Below, piece by piece: positions 6,210 through 14,290 of a DNA stretch of 24,756 bases; positions within the stretch are counted from its first letter, which is position 1, and each line of letters begins with the position of its first letter. The notes under the pieces are model-generated. The model saw nothing but the letters and a program-made list of their open reading frames with translations. It was not told the origin of the DNA and did no database searches. Both the position numbers and the translations under genes were made by a program. The stretch is from JAFMIT01 sp049421205 (lineage in GTDB: Bacteria > Actinomycetota > Actinomycetes > S36-B12 > UBA5976): positions 1 through 24,756 of the forward strand of contig JBMSMQ010000016.1 in assembly GCA_049421205.1 (NCBI GenBank), written 5' to 3'.

Positions 6210-8243
6210 TTAGGACTTCATCCCAAAATCAATTCTTCGATTGACTTTGAATTGATCCACACTCGTCATAGTAATTTTTTGATTTGCTAGAGCAAGTCGC
6301 TCAATTGTTACCGTGACATCTCCAGCATCGAGCTGCGCTTTCAGATACTTCAGAGCTTTTTTGACTCGCTTTGCTGTCAAAGTTGCCATTGCTTTTTGAA
6401 CTGCGGTAGTTGCGGTTGACTTGTATCTCTTTACAGTGACAACATCGCAGCCACTTGCAATGATGGCACTTGAAAAGTCAGTCAACTTGTCTTTTGCAGC
6501 ATCTGTGAGAGTTGAAGAACCTTTCGCAAAACGAATCTTTCCTAGTTCTGATGGTGTGCAGACCTTCAAGACATACTCGAAACCATTTGGAACAATTGTC
6601 ACACCACCAGGTCCTGTCAGTGTTACGCTGACAAGTCCAACCGCAACACGTGCAGGAGTTACTACCGTAAGCGATGTTCCTGCAGAGTTGATGACGACAC
6701 TAGTTCCAGGATTGACTCCAAAATCAATATTCGAGATTGCTTTTAGATTTGTGCCAGTTATTGTGACTGTTGTTCCACCAGCGATGGCACCAATGTTTGG
6801 AGTAATTGAGGTTACTGATGGTGCTGTGAGATACGTATACGCATCTTGCTTGGCAACACTCGTATCACCGATTTTCACTGAAACAGCAACTGTTCCTACA
6901 CCTGCAGGTGCTACTGCGGTGATTACAGTATTTGTGATGCTCAAAATATTTGGTGATGCATTACTACCAAATTTCACCTCAGTTGCACCTAGAAGGTTTG
7001 TTCCGGTAATAGTGACAATATTTCCACCACCAACTGGACCATATTGTGGGCTAACAGTCGTGATTGTTTGCTGACGATATTCAAAGTCAGAGCTTGAAAG
7101 AATGGTGCCAGCTTTAGTCGTAACTGTTACCTTTACTGTGTCATTATTACCACTCATTGCAGGAACAACCGCCGTGAGTGACTGGCCATTTTCAGCAGGA
7201 CTTACATCTGTGGCAGCAACTGTTCCAAAGAGCACAGTCAGTTCATCGCTATCCCCAAAGAAGTTGGTACCAGTAACAGTCACAATTGTGCCGCCTTGTA
7301 ATGGCCCATTCTTCGGAGAAAAGTCAGTTATCGTTGGATCAGCAATAAATCGGAAGCTCTGAAGCAAACTAGTACTACTCGTTCCATTTGTCACTGTAAT
7401 GTCAACAATTCCTGCTGCTTTTGCCGGAGTAACAACAGTGAGTTGAGTTCCATCAGTGTTTGCATTAACTGAAGTTCCTGGAGTAGTACCGAAAAGCACA
7501 ATATCGCTATCAGTAAAACCAATTCCAGTTAGTGTCACTGTTTGGCCACCAGCAATGTCGCCAGTTCCTGGACTCACACTCACAATGCCAGTGCTGTAGG
7601 TGAACGATGCGTATGTTGCAGTTTCACCATGCGCAGTGACCGTGACATCGACAACGCCAACACCATTTGGTACCTCCGCCGTGATAGATGTGTCACTCAC
7701 TACGTCAAAACTCGTTGCATTTGTTGAGCCAAACTTCACTGCTGTTGCTGCAGATAAATCAGTTCCTGTGAAAGTAACTGTGGAACCACTGATACCAGAG
7801 GTAGGGCTGATCGATGTAATTGCAGGTGCATTGAAGAAATCGAAAGCATCAGTGAGCGTTTCTTCTTCTAATTGTGTTTCCGAATCGCAATTTAAAGTAA
7901 AGTTAATTTCGATATCGACATCAAGTGCTTCATCTTCAAAAACCGGCAAGTCGCCAGAGATTGATGCTGTTCCCGCAACATAATCTGGTGTTACTGTGAT
8001 TGTTCCAGTAGCAGGTTCAGTATCGAAAGTGACTGAAGAAAGGGTTGGTTCAGTACATGAGCCTGCATCAATGGGTGTGTAGGCAAGTGGAATACCTGAA
8101 ATCGTGAAGGTACCGGCAGAATCTGGTCCCGTGATTGCAAATGATGGAGTGATAGTGGCTACGGCTTGAGCCGTCGTAGCTGTTGCGACGATCAATCCTG
8201 ACGTTAGTAGGGCTGTTAAGAAGCCAGATAATAGTTTTTTCAT
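6210..8243 (-). CDS. Secreted IPT/TIG-repeat protein with C-terminal OmpA-like domain
   Basis: Exported protein of 677 residues, probably a cell-surface or wall-associated adhesin or structural protein. A signal peptide (1-27, cleavage near AQA) is followed by a unique N-terminal domain (about 28-138) with an acidic patch at 102-131 and two cysteines. Five IPT/TIG immunoglobulin-like repeats then start near residues 139, 219, 303, 392 and 475. Each opens with the pattern I-x-x-x-S/T-P-x-x-G-x-x-x-G-G and has an internal TGTN/TGTD-like turn followed by a VxFG strand. Residues 562-675 resemble an OmpA-like peptidoglycan-binding domain: IRFAKGSSTLTDAAKDKL at the start and NRRIDF at the end. However, its middle lacks the usual G-x-T/A-D-x-x-G segment. 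The ATG follows AAAGGTGAG. It is divergent from the acyltransferase-like gene and separated from the lipoprotein gene by a terminator. Confidence 0.85.
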   Translation of the reverse strand: MKKLLSGFLTALLTSGLIVATATTAQAVATITPSFAITGPDSAGTFTISGIPLAYTPIDAGSCTEPTLSSVTFDTEPATGTITVTPDYVAGTASISGDLPVFEDEALDVDIEINFTLNCDSETQLEEETLTDAFDFFNAPAITSISPTSGISGSTVTFTGTDLSAATAVKFGSTNATSFDVVSDTSITAEVPNGVGVVDVTVTAHGETATYASFTYSTGIVSVSPGTGDIAGGQTVTLTGIGFTDSDIVLFGTTPGTSVNANTDGTQLTVVTPAKAAGIVDITVTNGTSSTSLLQSFRFIADPTITDFSPKNGPLQGGTIVTVTGTNFFGDSDELTVLFGTVAATDVSPAENGQSLTAVVPAMSGNNDTVKVTVTTKAGTILSSSDFEYRQQTITTVSPQYGPVGGGNIVTITGTNLLGATEVKFGSNASPNILSITNTVITAVAPAGVGTVAVSVKIGDTSVAKQDAYTYLTAPSVTSITPNIGAIAGGTTVTITGTNLKAISNIDFGVNPGTSVVINSAGTSLTVVTPARVAVGLVSVTLTGPGGVTIVPNGFEYVLKVCTPSELGKIRFAKGSSTLTDAAKDKLTDFSSAIIASGCDVVTVKRYKSTATTAVQKAMATLTAKRVKKALKYLKAQLDAGDVTVTIERLALANQKITMTSVDQFKVNRRIDFGMKS

Positions 8244-8310
8244 ATTCTCACCTTTACCTTGAATATTGACTTTCTGAACAATAGCCCATAATCACCTTGA
8301 ACACCCTGCT

Positions 8311-8324
8311 GGAATGTCAATTCC
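8311..8324. promoter_or_regulatory. Short palindrome in the divergent IPT/acyltransferase intergenic region
   Basis: GGAAT (8311-8315) and ATTCC (8320-8324) are inverted around four bases. On the minus strand the palindrome contains a consensus -35 hexamer TTGACA, but no acceptable -10 lies 15-19 bases downstream. It may be an operator for the IPT-repeat gene. Confidence 0.3.
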
Positions 8325-8385
8325 AAGTAATTTCACAGATTATTTCAATCTCATCTTATTGAGGATATGCCTCTCAGGTAGTCTC

Positions 8386-8395
8386 AGGAGGTGAT
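8386..8395 (+). promoter_or_regulatory. Full-consensus Shine-Dalgarno overlapping the GTG start
   Basis: AGGAGGTGAT at 8386-8395 is a complete match to the complement of the 16S anti-Shine-Dalgarno tail, yet the only canonical start codon in frame (GTG 8391) lies inside it. Translation may begin at that GTG on a leaderless transcript: a -10-like TAGTCT at 8379-8384 ends six bases before it. A non-canonical codon just downstream is also possible (ATT 8394). Confidence 0.5.
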
Positions 8396-10385
8396 TTTTA
8401 CCAATTCTCGAGCAGATATTCGAAATTTACAATTTGTCGCATTCGCCGCATTGATATTTTGGGGATTAACCAATAATTCAGTCTTCCTTGCTGGGATTCC
8501 TCTCATCTTTGCACTTCTCGGATATGAGATATCCAGTCGTATTCAAGAGTCTCGTTCAGAATCGCTCACACTGAACCCATTTGTTGTGATAATTGATTTT
8601 CTCTGGGCAGTATTTTCGAAAATACACGTTGTTATTGGACTAACCGCAATTTGGATACTAACGCGGGCAAGCGAGTTTAAAGATTCTTGGTTGGGTTCGG
8701 CTTTTACTTTCAGCACTGGCCGCGGAAATCTTTCTGACATCAATTTGCGGGAAAAGATTTTTGGACTCGATTCTCAATCAAGTCCATTTATGCACCTCTG
8801 GATAACCAGTTCACTGTTGCAACTCTTTATTGTTTTTGTGCTTATCGCATTTCTCTTGACTCTACTTAAATTTGAACCTACAAAAGTAGTCTCAAGAGTC
8901 ACATCGATTCTTCTCTTTGCCCTCGCTTTTTATTTGCTCTTTTCATTTCAAGTAAACCTTGAATTCTCAACAAGCTTTTTCTTATCACCAACAACATGGT
9001 TATGGGCAACACTCCTTGGGATTGGGTTTGGTCTTAGTAAATTGAGGCTAGAAGAATCAACCACATTTTCAACAAGTATCGATGTTGTATTTTTCGCAAT
9101 TTTTGCATTTCTGGTTCTCGGGTTTATGGCTATCAATCCCTTTGGGAATATTTTGTTAGTTCTTCCGGTGCTGTTGATTTTCATTCTGCTCCTTGGTTCA
9201 CGAAATGAAACGTTTAGTTATCGATTAATGACTTCTCAAAGTGTTTCATTTCTAGCTCAGTATTCGCTCGGCGCATTTATCTGGCATTGGCCATTGGCAC
9301 AAATACTTAAGCGCGAGGTTGGCGTAGAAATACTGGGTGTAGTTCAGATATTAGGAATTTTGATTCTGAGTTTTCTTTTCAGTTTCATCACTTCACTCAT
9401 TACAGAAGGTATTTCTTCTTTTGTGATTCGCTTGGGATTAGTTCGCGGACTTGTGACAAAAATTTTGTTGTTGGTGATTGTGCCGCTAGTACTCTTTTTC
9501 ATTCAGTCACCTGCTAGTAGCAATGTTCTTCCAGAACCTTCACCTACAACATCCTTCACCCCCGCATCAAGCGAAGCAGCGATGGATGTCCCCGACTATA
9601 TTGATGATCCAAACTGTCAAGGAGATTTGAGCGACTGCTTGTATGGGGATACTGCATCAAAAACTCATATCGTTCTCTTCGGAAATGCACTTTCAGGTAA
9701 CTGGCAACCTGCTCTTTCCAGGTTGGCAGAGGAAAATGGCTGGAAATTAGAAGTAAGAGTCACGGAAGATTGTCCAACTACAACACCGAATAAAAAATGT
9801 GACAAATTGATTGTCGATACCCAAAAATATTTACTTAGAGTGAAACCTGATCTTGTCATCACAAACTTCAATATCGTAGGTGAAGCCCAAACGCAACAAG
9901 GTGCTCCTATGAGATCTCAAGAAAGAATCACACCTCTAGTAACTATCTTTGAGAAACTCATTGCAGCAAAAGTTAAAGTTTTATTACTTCGTGGCTCATC
10001 ACTTGCACCGAGTAACCCACTTCAGTGTTTGCAAAGTGCATCTGATTACCTGCAAGAATGCGTAATATCGAGAGATGAGATTTATCGCACCAGCAATAAT
10101 CTTTCCAGTTCGCTCGTTTTTATGCCCACTGGTGTGGAGATAATTGATCTAACAGACAAGTTCTGTGATGAGAGTCTTTGTTTTATAGCAAATAAAGATG
10201 CAGTTATTATCTATAGAACGAGCACACTTATCACGAAAACGTTTTCGCTCTCACTTGCTTCTGAACTTCGGGAGCAAATTGAAAATGTGCTTGCATCTCC
10301 AATCAGCACTCGTCCTTATAACTGCAGACCTGGAGACAGGCGACCTGAGTGTTCAACAGAATCTCCTAATCCGAGTCAAAAGTAA
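8391..10385 (+). CDS. OafA-type acyltransferase_3 / SGNH fusion with degenerate catalytic motifs
   Basis: Membrane protein of 664 residues with the architecture of OafA-like O-acyltransferases: about ten membrane helices (10-372), a Pro/Ser/Thr linker (373-400) and an extracytoplasmic SGNH domain (about 425-635). The family is recognised from SPFMHLWITSSLLQ (131-144), YSLGAFIWHWPL (291-302) and the SGNH block opening IVLFGNALSGNWQPAL (427-442). Such enzymes acetylate or otherwise acylate cell-envelope glycans. Here the essential residues are altered. The N-terminal helix 1 His is absent, the Arg motif after helix 2 is absent, VEEQ reads SLLQ, GDSH reads GNAL, and the terminal DxxH motif reads TSTL (610-613). 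The frame is intact and the fold is retained, so this is probably a pseudoenzyme rather than a decaying gene. The start is uncertain (GTG 8391 within the Shine-Dalgarno), but alignment of residues 8-20 with the family start supports this position. Confidence 0.85.
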   Translation: MIFTNSRADIRNLQFVAFAALIFWGLTNNSVFLAGIPLIFALLGYEISSRIQESRSESLTLNPFVVIIDFLWAVFSKIHVVIGLTAIWILTRASEFKDSWLGSAFTFSTGRGNLSDINLREKIFGLDSQSSPFMHLWITSSLLQLFIVFVLIAFLLTLLKFEPTKVVSRVTSILLFALAFYLLFSFQVNLEFSTSFFLSPTTWLWATLLGIGFGLSKLRLEESTTFSTSIDVVFFAIFAFLVLGFMAINPFGNILLVLPVLLIFILLLGSRNETFSYRLMTSQSVSFLAQYSLGAFIWHWPLAQILKREVGVEILGVVQILGILILSFLFSFITSLITEGISSFVIRLGLVRGLVTKILLLVIVPLVLFFIQSPASSNVLPEPSPTTSFTPASSEAAMDVPDYIDDPNCQGDLSDCLYGDTASKTHIVLFGNALSGNWQPALSRLAEENGWKLEVRVTEDCPTTTPNKKCDKLIVDTQKYLLRVKPDLVITNFNIVGEAQTQQGAPMRSQERITPLVTIFEKLIAAKVKVLLLRGSSLAPSNPLQCLQSASDYLQECVISRDEIYRTSNNLSSSLVFMPTGVEIIDLTDKFCDESLCFIANKDAVIIYRTSTLITKTFSLSLASELREQIENVLASPISTRPYNCRPGDRRPECSTESPNPSQK

Positions 10386-10423
10386 CTCGTACCGAAAGGT
10401 GTTGAGGGGCAGCGGATTGACTA

Positions 10424-10479
10424 TGTTTTTGGGCATCGGGCGACCAGAGTTGAGAGGGTGTTTTTGGGCACAGATGCCC
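10424..10479. repeat. Direct repeat and small hairpin downstream of the acyltransferase-like gene
   Basis: TGTTTTTGGGCA occurs at 10424-10435 and again at 10459-10470. The second copy leads into a 5-bp hairpin GGGCA-CAGA-TGCCC (10466-10479). No U-run follows the hairpin on either strand, so it is not a convincing terminator. The rest of the 207-base gap (10386-10592) holds only the promoter for the next gene. Confidence 0.45.
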
Positions 10480-10522
10480 CACGAATCTCAGATCACGCAG
10501 GCTTATTGGTCGATTTTTCATT

Positions 10523-10550
10523 TTGAGCCTCAGAACGGACAATGTACGCT
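10523..10550 (+). promoter_or_regulatory. Candidate promoter of the DUF6421-like / threonine aldolase operon
   Basis: TTGAGC (10523-10528) and TACGCT (10545-10550) are separated by 16 bases and resemble -35 and -10 boxes of a housekeeping promoter. A transcript from here would have a leader of about 35 bases, ending in the AGGAGG ribosome site before ATG 10593. Confidence 0.4.
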
Positions 10551-10592
10551 AATTCACTAGTTTCACAGGATTTTTTCCACTAGGAGGCTCTT

Positions 10593-12683
10593 ATGGCAAG
10601 AATTGGTAAAGTTCTTTTCGATCAAGCACACCAGAATGCCTGGGCAATCACTCCTGAGGCTGCTAGCGCTATTAACCCACAGAATCCAAAGGATGCCGGG
10701 TACATCGAAGCAGCGCGAAGCGTAGAGTCATTGGGATACGAAGTTACTGCACTTTCAAGTGGCACATTTACAGATGTAGTTCTTGAAGACGTCGACATTG
10801 TGGTGCTTCTTCACAGTTCAGCCCCAGAGTGGGAAAAAACAAACGGTATTGGGAATGCCACACTGTCAGAAGACGAACAGGATTCCCTTGAACGATTCGT
10901 TCGACGAGGTGGAGGCCTTGTCATCTTTGGTGAAACGGAATTTCAGAAGTATCAAAACTCTGCAGCTGACATCGCAAGTCGCTTCGGAGTAGTCCTTCAC
11001 AATGCAACAGTTCAAGACACTATCAATAATTTCCGTGATGTTGCAACCTGGATTACTGCAGAAGCAACACCAAAAACATCATTCGATCTCTTTTCAGAAG
11101 TCTCACACATTTGTTTGTATCGATCTGGCTATCTCTCTATTTCAAACAACGGAGATTTTCATCATACATTCGCTGCAACCTATGAAACTGCTAGTCCCGC
11201 GTCCGAAGCAGTTGTTATTGGAGTTGAAGCTGGAAGTGGGAGGGCTGTCGTTCTTGCTGATTCAGATGTGTTTGGTGATGACTCAATTCATGATCTGGAC
11301 AACTTGAAGTTTTGGAGCAATCTCCTACTTTGGGTGAGCCCAAAGTCACTAAGTGAAACATCAACAAAAACTTTCCCCGCAATCGAAACTGCATCTTGGC
11401 TTGAACTTGTCGATGCAATTGAGACACTTCGACCACTTCAGAATAAAGATGGATCTATTGATTTTGAGAAAGTAACGAAAGAAGATGTAGAGACGATGGT
11501 GAAGCGAATTACGAGTTCAATTCGTGATCTCATTCCATTCTTCCCACATCAAGAGGCTCAACTTGAACAAACAATTCTCGATTTTGACGCTTGGGTAGAA
11601 AACGGCCTGCAAGTTCCTGATTTCTATAAATCGCTTGACTTGTTTCGACCAGAACAGAACCGTGAAGATGGCGTGAAAAACCTTTCAGTCTTTCCGATGT
11701 ATACACAAAACGGAAATCCAAATCGAAACTTTGAAGCAGTCATCACCAGTACGTATTGGCCAGACTGGCTTGCGGATCAAGAGAAGACTAAATACAAAAA
11801 CCCGGCGTTTGTGCCAATTGAATTTGTAGGGTTTACCAAAGGGTATGACACTCATAGTGCTGTGCTGTTCCCGGAAACTGTTGCCATTAAAGGAGCGATG
11901 CAATTTTCTTGGGGTGGAATCTTCTGTGATCGAGAAGCCGCACGTTTTCGAAAGATTTCAAAGGATGCAACCTCTCTTTTGAAGTTAGCACTTCCTCCTG
12001 ATGCAGAGTTATTGTTGTCGAATCAGAAGTTAGCCCAAGACACTTTTGTGCTCTGGGACTTGATTCACGATCGTTCCCATAGTCATGGAGATCTACCTTT
12101 TGATCCATTTATGATCAAACAACGTATGCCGTTTTGGATGTATGCCCTTGAAGAGCTTCGCTGTGATCTCACAACATACAGAGAGACACTGCGACTTGAT
12201 GATGAAGGAGTGTATTTAGGGCGATTCATTCGAATCGCCATCTTGTTTGATCGTCTCCTTCGCTTCCCTATTACCGGAGATCGCACTCGAAACTACGATG
12301 GTCTTGCAGGACAAATAATCTTTGCTCACCTCCATAAGAATGGCGTACTACGGTGGACAGATAACACCCTCACCATCAATTGGAACCTCGTCAGCGATGC
12401 CATCGTTGAACTCTGTGAGCAAGTTGAGAGTTTATATAGAGAAGGAATTGACAGGTCCCGAATTGCTCATTGGCTTGCAGCCTATGAGTTCGTTTCAGGG
12501 CTTGTGGAATCTCACCCTGCATCAACTTGGGCAAAAGGAGTTGAAGCTCTTCCCGTACAAGGCGAACTCAAAGAACTCGTGAATGCCGTTCTACAAGACG
12601 AATTTCCGCTGAATGTGTTCTATGAAGCACTTCGAACCAAACTTGCACCTACTATTGCCGACGTAGTTGGCATTACAGGTTAG
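10593..12683 (+). CDS. Large two-domain protein, DUF6421-like with N-terminal amidotransferase-like domain
   Basis: Cytosolic protein of 696 residues without signal peptide or membrane helix. Residues 1-250 look like an alpha/beta flavodoxin/class I amidotransferase-like (ThuA/DUF4350-like) domain: IVVLLHSSAPEW near 69-80, FVRRGGGLVIFGE at 102-114 and GRAVVLADSDVFGDD at 216-230. No catalytic Cys nucleophile elbow is seen. The C-terminal part (about 265-690) resembles the actinobacterial DUF6421 family as I remember it; that name is tentative. Its most striking block is LIHDRSHSHGDLPFD (490-504) followed by ALEELRCDL (518-526). The spacing of H492, H496, H498, E520 and E521 could form a metal site. 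The ATG follows AGGAGG at good spacing. Only five bases separate it from the threonine aldolase gene, so the two are translated from one message. Confidence 0.8.
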   Translation: MARIGKVLFDQAHQNAWAITPEAASAINPQNPKDAGYIEAARSVESLGYEVTALSSGTFTDVVLEDVDIVVLLHSSAPEWEKTNGIGNATLSEDEQDSLERFVRRGGGLVIFGETEFQKYQNSAADIASRFGVVLHNATVQDTINNFRDVATWITAEATPKTSFDLFSEVSHICLYRSGYLSISNNGDFHHTFAATYETASPASEAVVIGVEAGSGRAVVLADSDVFGDDSIHDLDNLKFWSNLLLWVSPKSLSETSTKTFPAIETASWLELVDAIETLRPLQNKDGSIDFEKVTKEDVETMVKRITSSIRDLIPFFPHQEAQLEQTILDFDAWVENGLQVPDFYKSLDLFRPEQNREDGVKNLSVFPMYTQNGNPNRNFEAVITSTYWPDWLADQEKTKYKNPAFVPIEFVGFTKGYDTHSAVLFPETVAIKGAMQFSWGGIFCDREAARFRKISKDATSLLKLALPPDAELLLSNQKLAQDTFVLWDLIHDRSHSHGDLPFDPFMIKQRMPFWMYALEELRCDLTTYRETLRLDDEGVYLGRFIRIAILFDRLLRFPITGDRTRNYDGLAGQIIFAHLHKNGVLRWTDNTLTINWNLVSDAIVELCEQVESLYREGIDRSRIAHWLAAYEFVSGLVESHPASTWAKGVEALPVQGELKELVNAVLQDEFPLNVFYEALRTKLAPTIADVVGITG

Positions 12684-12688
12684 GAATT

Positions 12689-13729
12689 ATGAGCACAGTG
12701 TGGCGAGGATTCGCGTCTGATAATTATGCAGCAGCTCACCCTGCAGTATTAGAAGCAATGGTTCAAGCAAATCAGGGACATCAAGTTGCGTACGGTGAAG
12801 ACGACAGCACGAAACAATTAAGTGTGCTCATCAAACAACACTTCGGTGAGAGTGCCGAGGTATTCCCAGTCTTCAATGGCACTGGCTCTAATGTTGCGGC
12901 ACTTTCTGCACTAATGGAACGCTGGGAAGCAGTGATATGTGCTGGAAGTGCCCACATCAATATGGACGAAGGTGGAGCACCTGAAAAAGTTGCTGGGTTA
13001 AAACTTTGGACTGTACCGACACCGGATGGAAAATTAACACCTGAACTTATTGAGTCCCAAGCCTATGGTTTTGGTGATGTCCACAGATCTCAACCTAAGG
13101 TTGTATCCATTACCCAATCAAGCGAGTATGGAACTGTTTACACTGCAAATGAAATCAAATCAATTACTGATTTTGCACATAAACACGGAATGTTTGTTCA
13201 CCTAGATGGGGCTCGCATTTCAAATGCAGCAGCAAGTTTGAATCTGCCCTTTAGAGCATTTACTACAGATGTGGGTGTGGATGTTGTGAGTTTTGGTGGC
13301 ACCAAGAATGGTGCAATTGCTGCCGAAGCTGTAATTGCACTAAATCCACGAGTTGCAGAAGCTCTTCCTTTCATTCGTAAGTCTTATATGCAACTTGCAA
13401 GCAAGATGCGATTTTCTTCAGCACAACTCGTGGCACTTCTTTCAAATGATTTGTGGCTTCAAAATGCCAAGCACTCAAATCAAATGGCACAACTTCTATT
13501 TAATGCTGTTTCTTCCATTCCAGGAGTCACTGTTACAAAACCAGTCCAGGCAAATGCTGTGTTTGCAATCTTGCCAGCAAAGGTAACAGAGAGGCTTCAA
13601 CAAAGATTTCGTTTTTATGTCTGGGACCCAGCAACTGGTGAGGTTCGTTGGATGTGTTCCTGGGATACAACTGAAGATGACATTACGTCATTTAGTAGTG
13701 CGATTGCTGAAGAAATGGCGAAGGGCTAA
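12689..13729 (+). CDS. ltaE: Threonine aldolase family PLP enzyme (low-specificity L-threonine aldolase)
   Basis: Fold type I PLP enzyme of 346 residues, normal for the family, which cleaves L-threonine or L-allo-threonine to glycine and acetaldehyde. Visible motifs: FASDNYAAAHPAV at the start (substrate loop), FNGTGSNVAAL (62-72), AHINMDEGGAPE with the ring-stacking histidine H89, HLDGARISNA with D173 and R176, and the PLP lysine K206 in SFGGTKNGA. The family also contains beta-hydroxy-aspartate and phenylserine aldolases, so the exact substrate is open. The ribosome site overlaps the end of the upstream gene. The TAA stop overlaps the stop of the convergent Lrp-type regulator by four bases and no terminator is visible between them. 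Confidence 0.92.
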   Translation: MSTVWRGFASDNYAAAHPAVLEAMVQANQGHQVAYGEDDSTKQLSVLIKQHFGESAEVFPVFNGTGSNVAALSALMERWEAVICAGSAHINMDEGGAPEKVAGLKLWTVPTPDGKLTPELIESQAYGFGDVHRSQPKVVSITQSSEYGTVYTANEIKSITDFAHKHGMFVHLDGARISNAAASLNLPFRAFTTDVGVDVVSFGGTKNGAIAAEAVIALNPRVAEALPFIRKSYMQLASKMRFSSAQLVALLSNDLWLQNAKHSNQMAQLLFNAVSSIPGVTVTKPVQANAVFAILPAKVTERLQQRFRFYVWDPATGEVRWMCSWDTTEDDITSFSSAIAEEMAKG

Positions 13730-14178
13730 TCAAGCGCAAGTGGTCGATCTTCAAATGCAGTAGAAAGAACAACAGTTGTTCTTGTACTCACATTTGCAGC
13801 CGTGCGAATAGTTGCGAGTAACTCTTCAAGGTCAATGGGTTCACTGACTCTCACTTTAAGAATGTATGACTCGGCACCTGCCACCGACCAACAACCTTCA
13901 ACTTCTGGAATCTCGGCTACAGCCTCCGCCACATTGTCAGGAGCAGCAGGGTCGAGGGGTGTCAGTGAGATAAAGGCAGTGAGTGGAAGGCCCACTTCGC
14001 GAGCAGAAACTTTGGCAACATAGTTTGTGATAACACCCTTAGACTCGAGTCGCTTCACTCGCTGATGTAATGCTGAGGTTGAAAGTCCAGTTTCTTTGGC
14101 AATATCGGAAAACGCGATTCGGCCATCGTGCTGGAGAAGCATCAGGATTTTGCGGTCAATGTCATCATCTAGTGCCAT
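13726..14178 (-). CDS. Lrp/AsnC family transcriptional regulator
   Basis: DNA-binding regulator of 150 residues, the usual length. Residues 4-50 form the winged HTH (DDIDRKILMLLQHDGRIAFS, then ETGLSTSALHQRVKRLE). Residues 65-145 form the RAM ligand-binding and dimer domain (GCWSVAGAESYILKVRV). The family responds to amino acids or related small molecules. The open frame continues upstream to 14391 but crosses the tRNA gene, so the true start is ATG 14178, preceded by GGTG. It follows pcp and tRNA-Arg on the same strand and is convergent with the threonine aldolase gene, an amino-acid context that fits the family. Confidence 0.92.
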   Translation of the reverse strand: MALDDDIDRKILMLLQHDGRIAFSDIAKETGLSTSALHQRVKRLESKGVITNYVAKVSAREVGLPLTAFISLTPLDPAAPDNVAEAVAEIPEVEGCWSVAGAESYILKVRVSEPIDLEELLATIRTAANVSTRTTVVLSTAFEDRPLALD

Positions 14179-14201
14179 TTCACCACGTTCCTTTGTCGAC
14201 G

Positions 14202-14274
14202 CGCGCCTGTAGGGACTCGAACCCCAAACCGCCTGATCCGAAGTCAGGTGCTCTATCCATTGAGCTACAGACGC
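14202..14274 (-). tRNA. tRNA-Arg, anticodon UCG
   Basis: Folded by hand as a complete cloverleaf of 73 nt. Acceptor 5' arm GCGTCTG pairs with CAGGCGC (one G-U pair). D arm GCTC/GAGC; anticodon stem CCTGA/TCAGG with loop CTTCGGA giving anticodon TCG, which reads CGA (Arg). T arm TGGGG-TTCGAGT-CCCTA; discriminator G; CCA is not encoded. It lies 16 bases after the pcp stop and 23 bases before the Lrp start, so it is probably processed from a common transcript. Confidence 0.95.
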
Positions 14275-14290
14275 CAATTGCTTGAGTCTA

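Noticed and set aside
6421..7983. Several long plus-strand open frames opposite the IPT-repeat gene
   Set aside because: They are shadow frames caused by Thr/Val-rich repeats; none has a ribosome site or family features.
6210..8243. Possible tandem DNA repeat array from the five IPT domains
   Set aside because: The repeats are similar only at protein level; the DNA is diverged and does not form a nucleotide repeat array.
8316..8321. Consensus -35 TTGACA on the minus strand before the IPT-repeat gene
   Set aside because: No -10-like hexamer is found at 15-19 bases spacing, so a promoter could not be assigned.
10198..10560. 120-codon plus-strand open frame crossing the end of the acyltransferase-like gene
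   Set aside because: Its first half is a shifted frame of the acyltransferase-like gene, it lacks a ribosome site, and the translation has no domain character.
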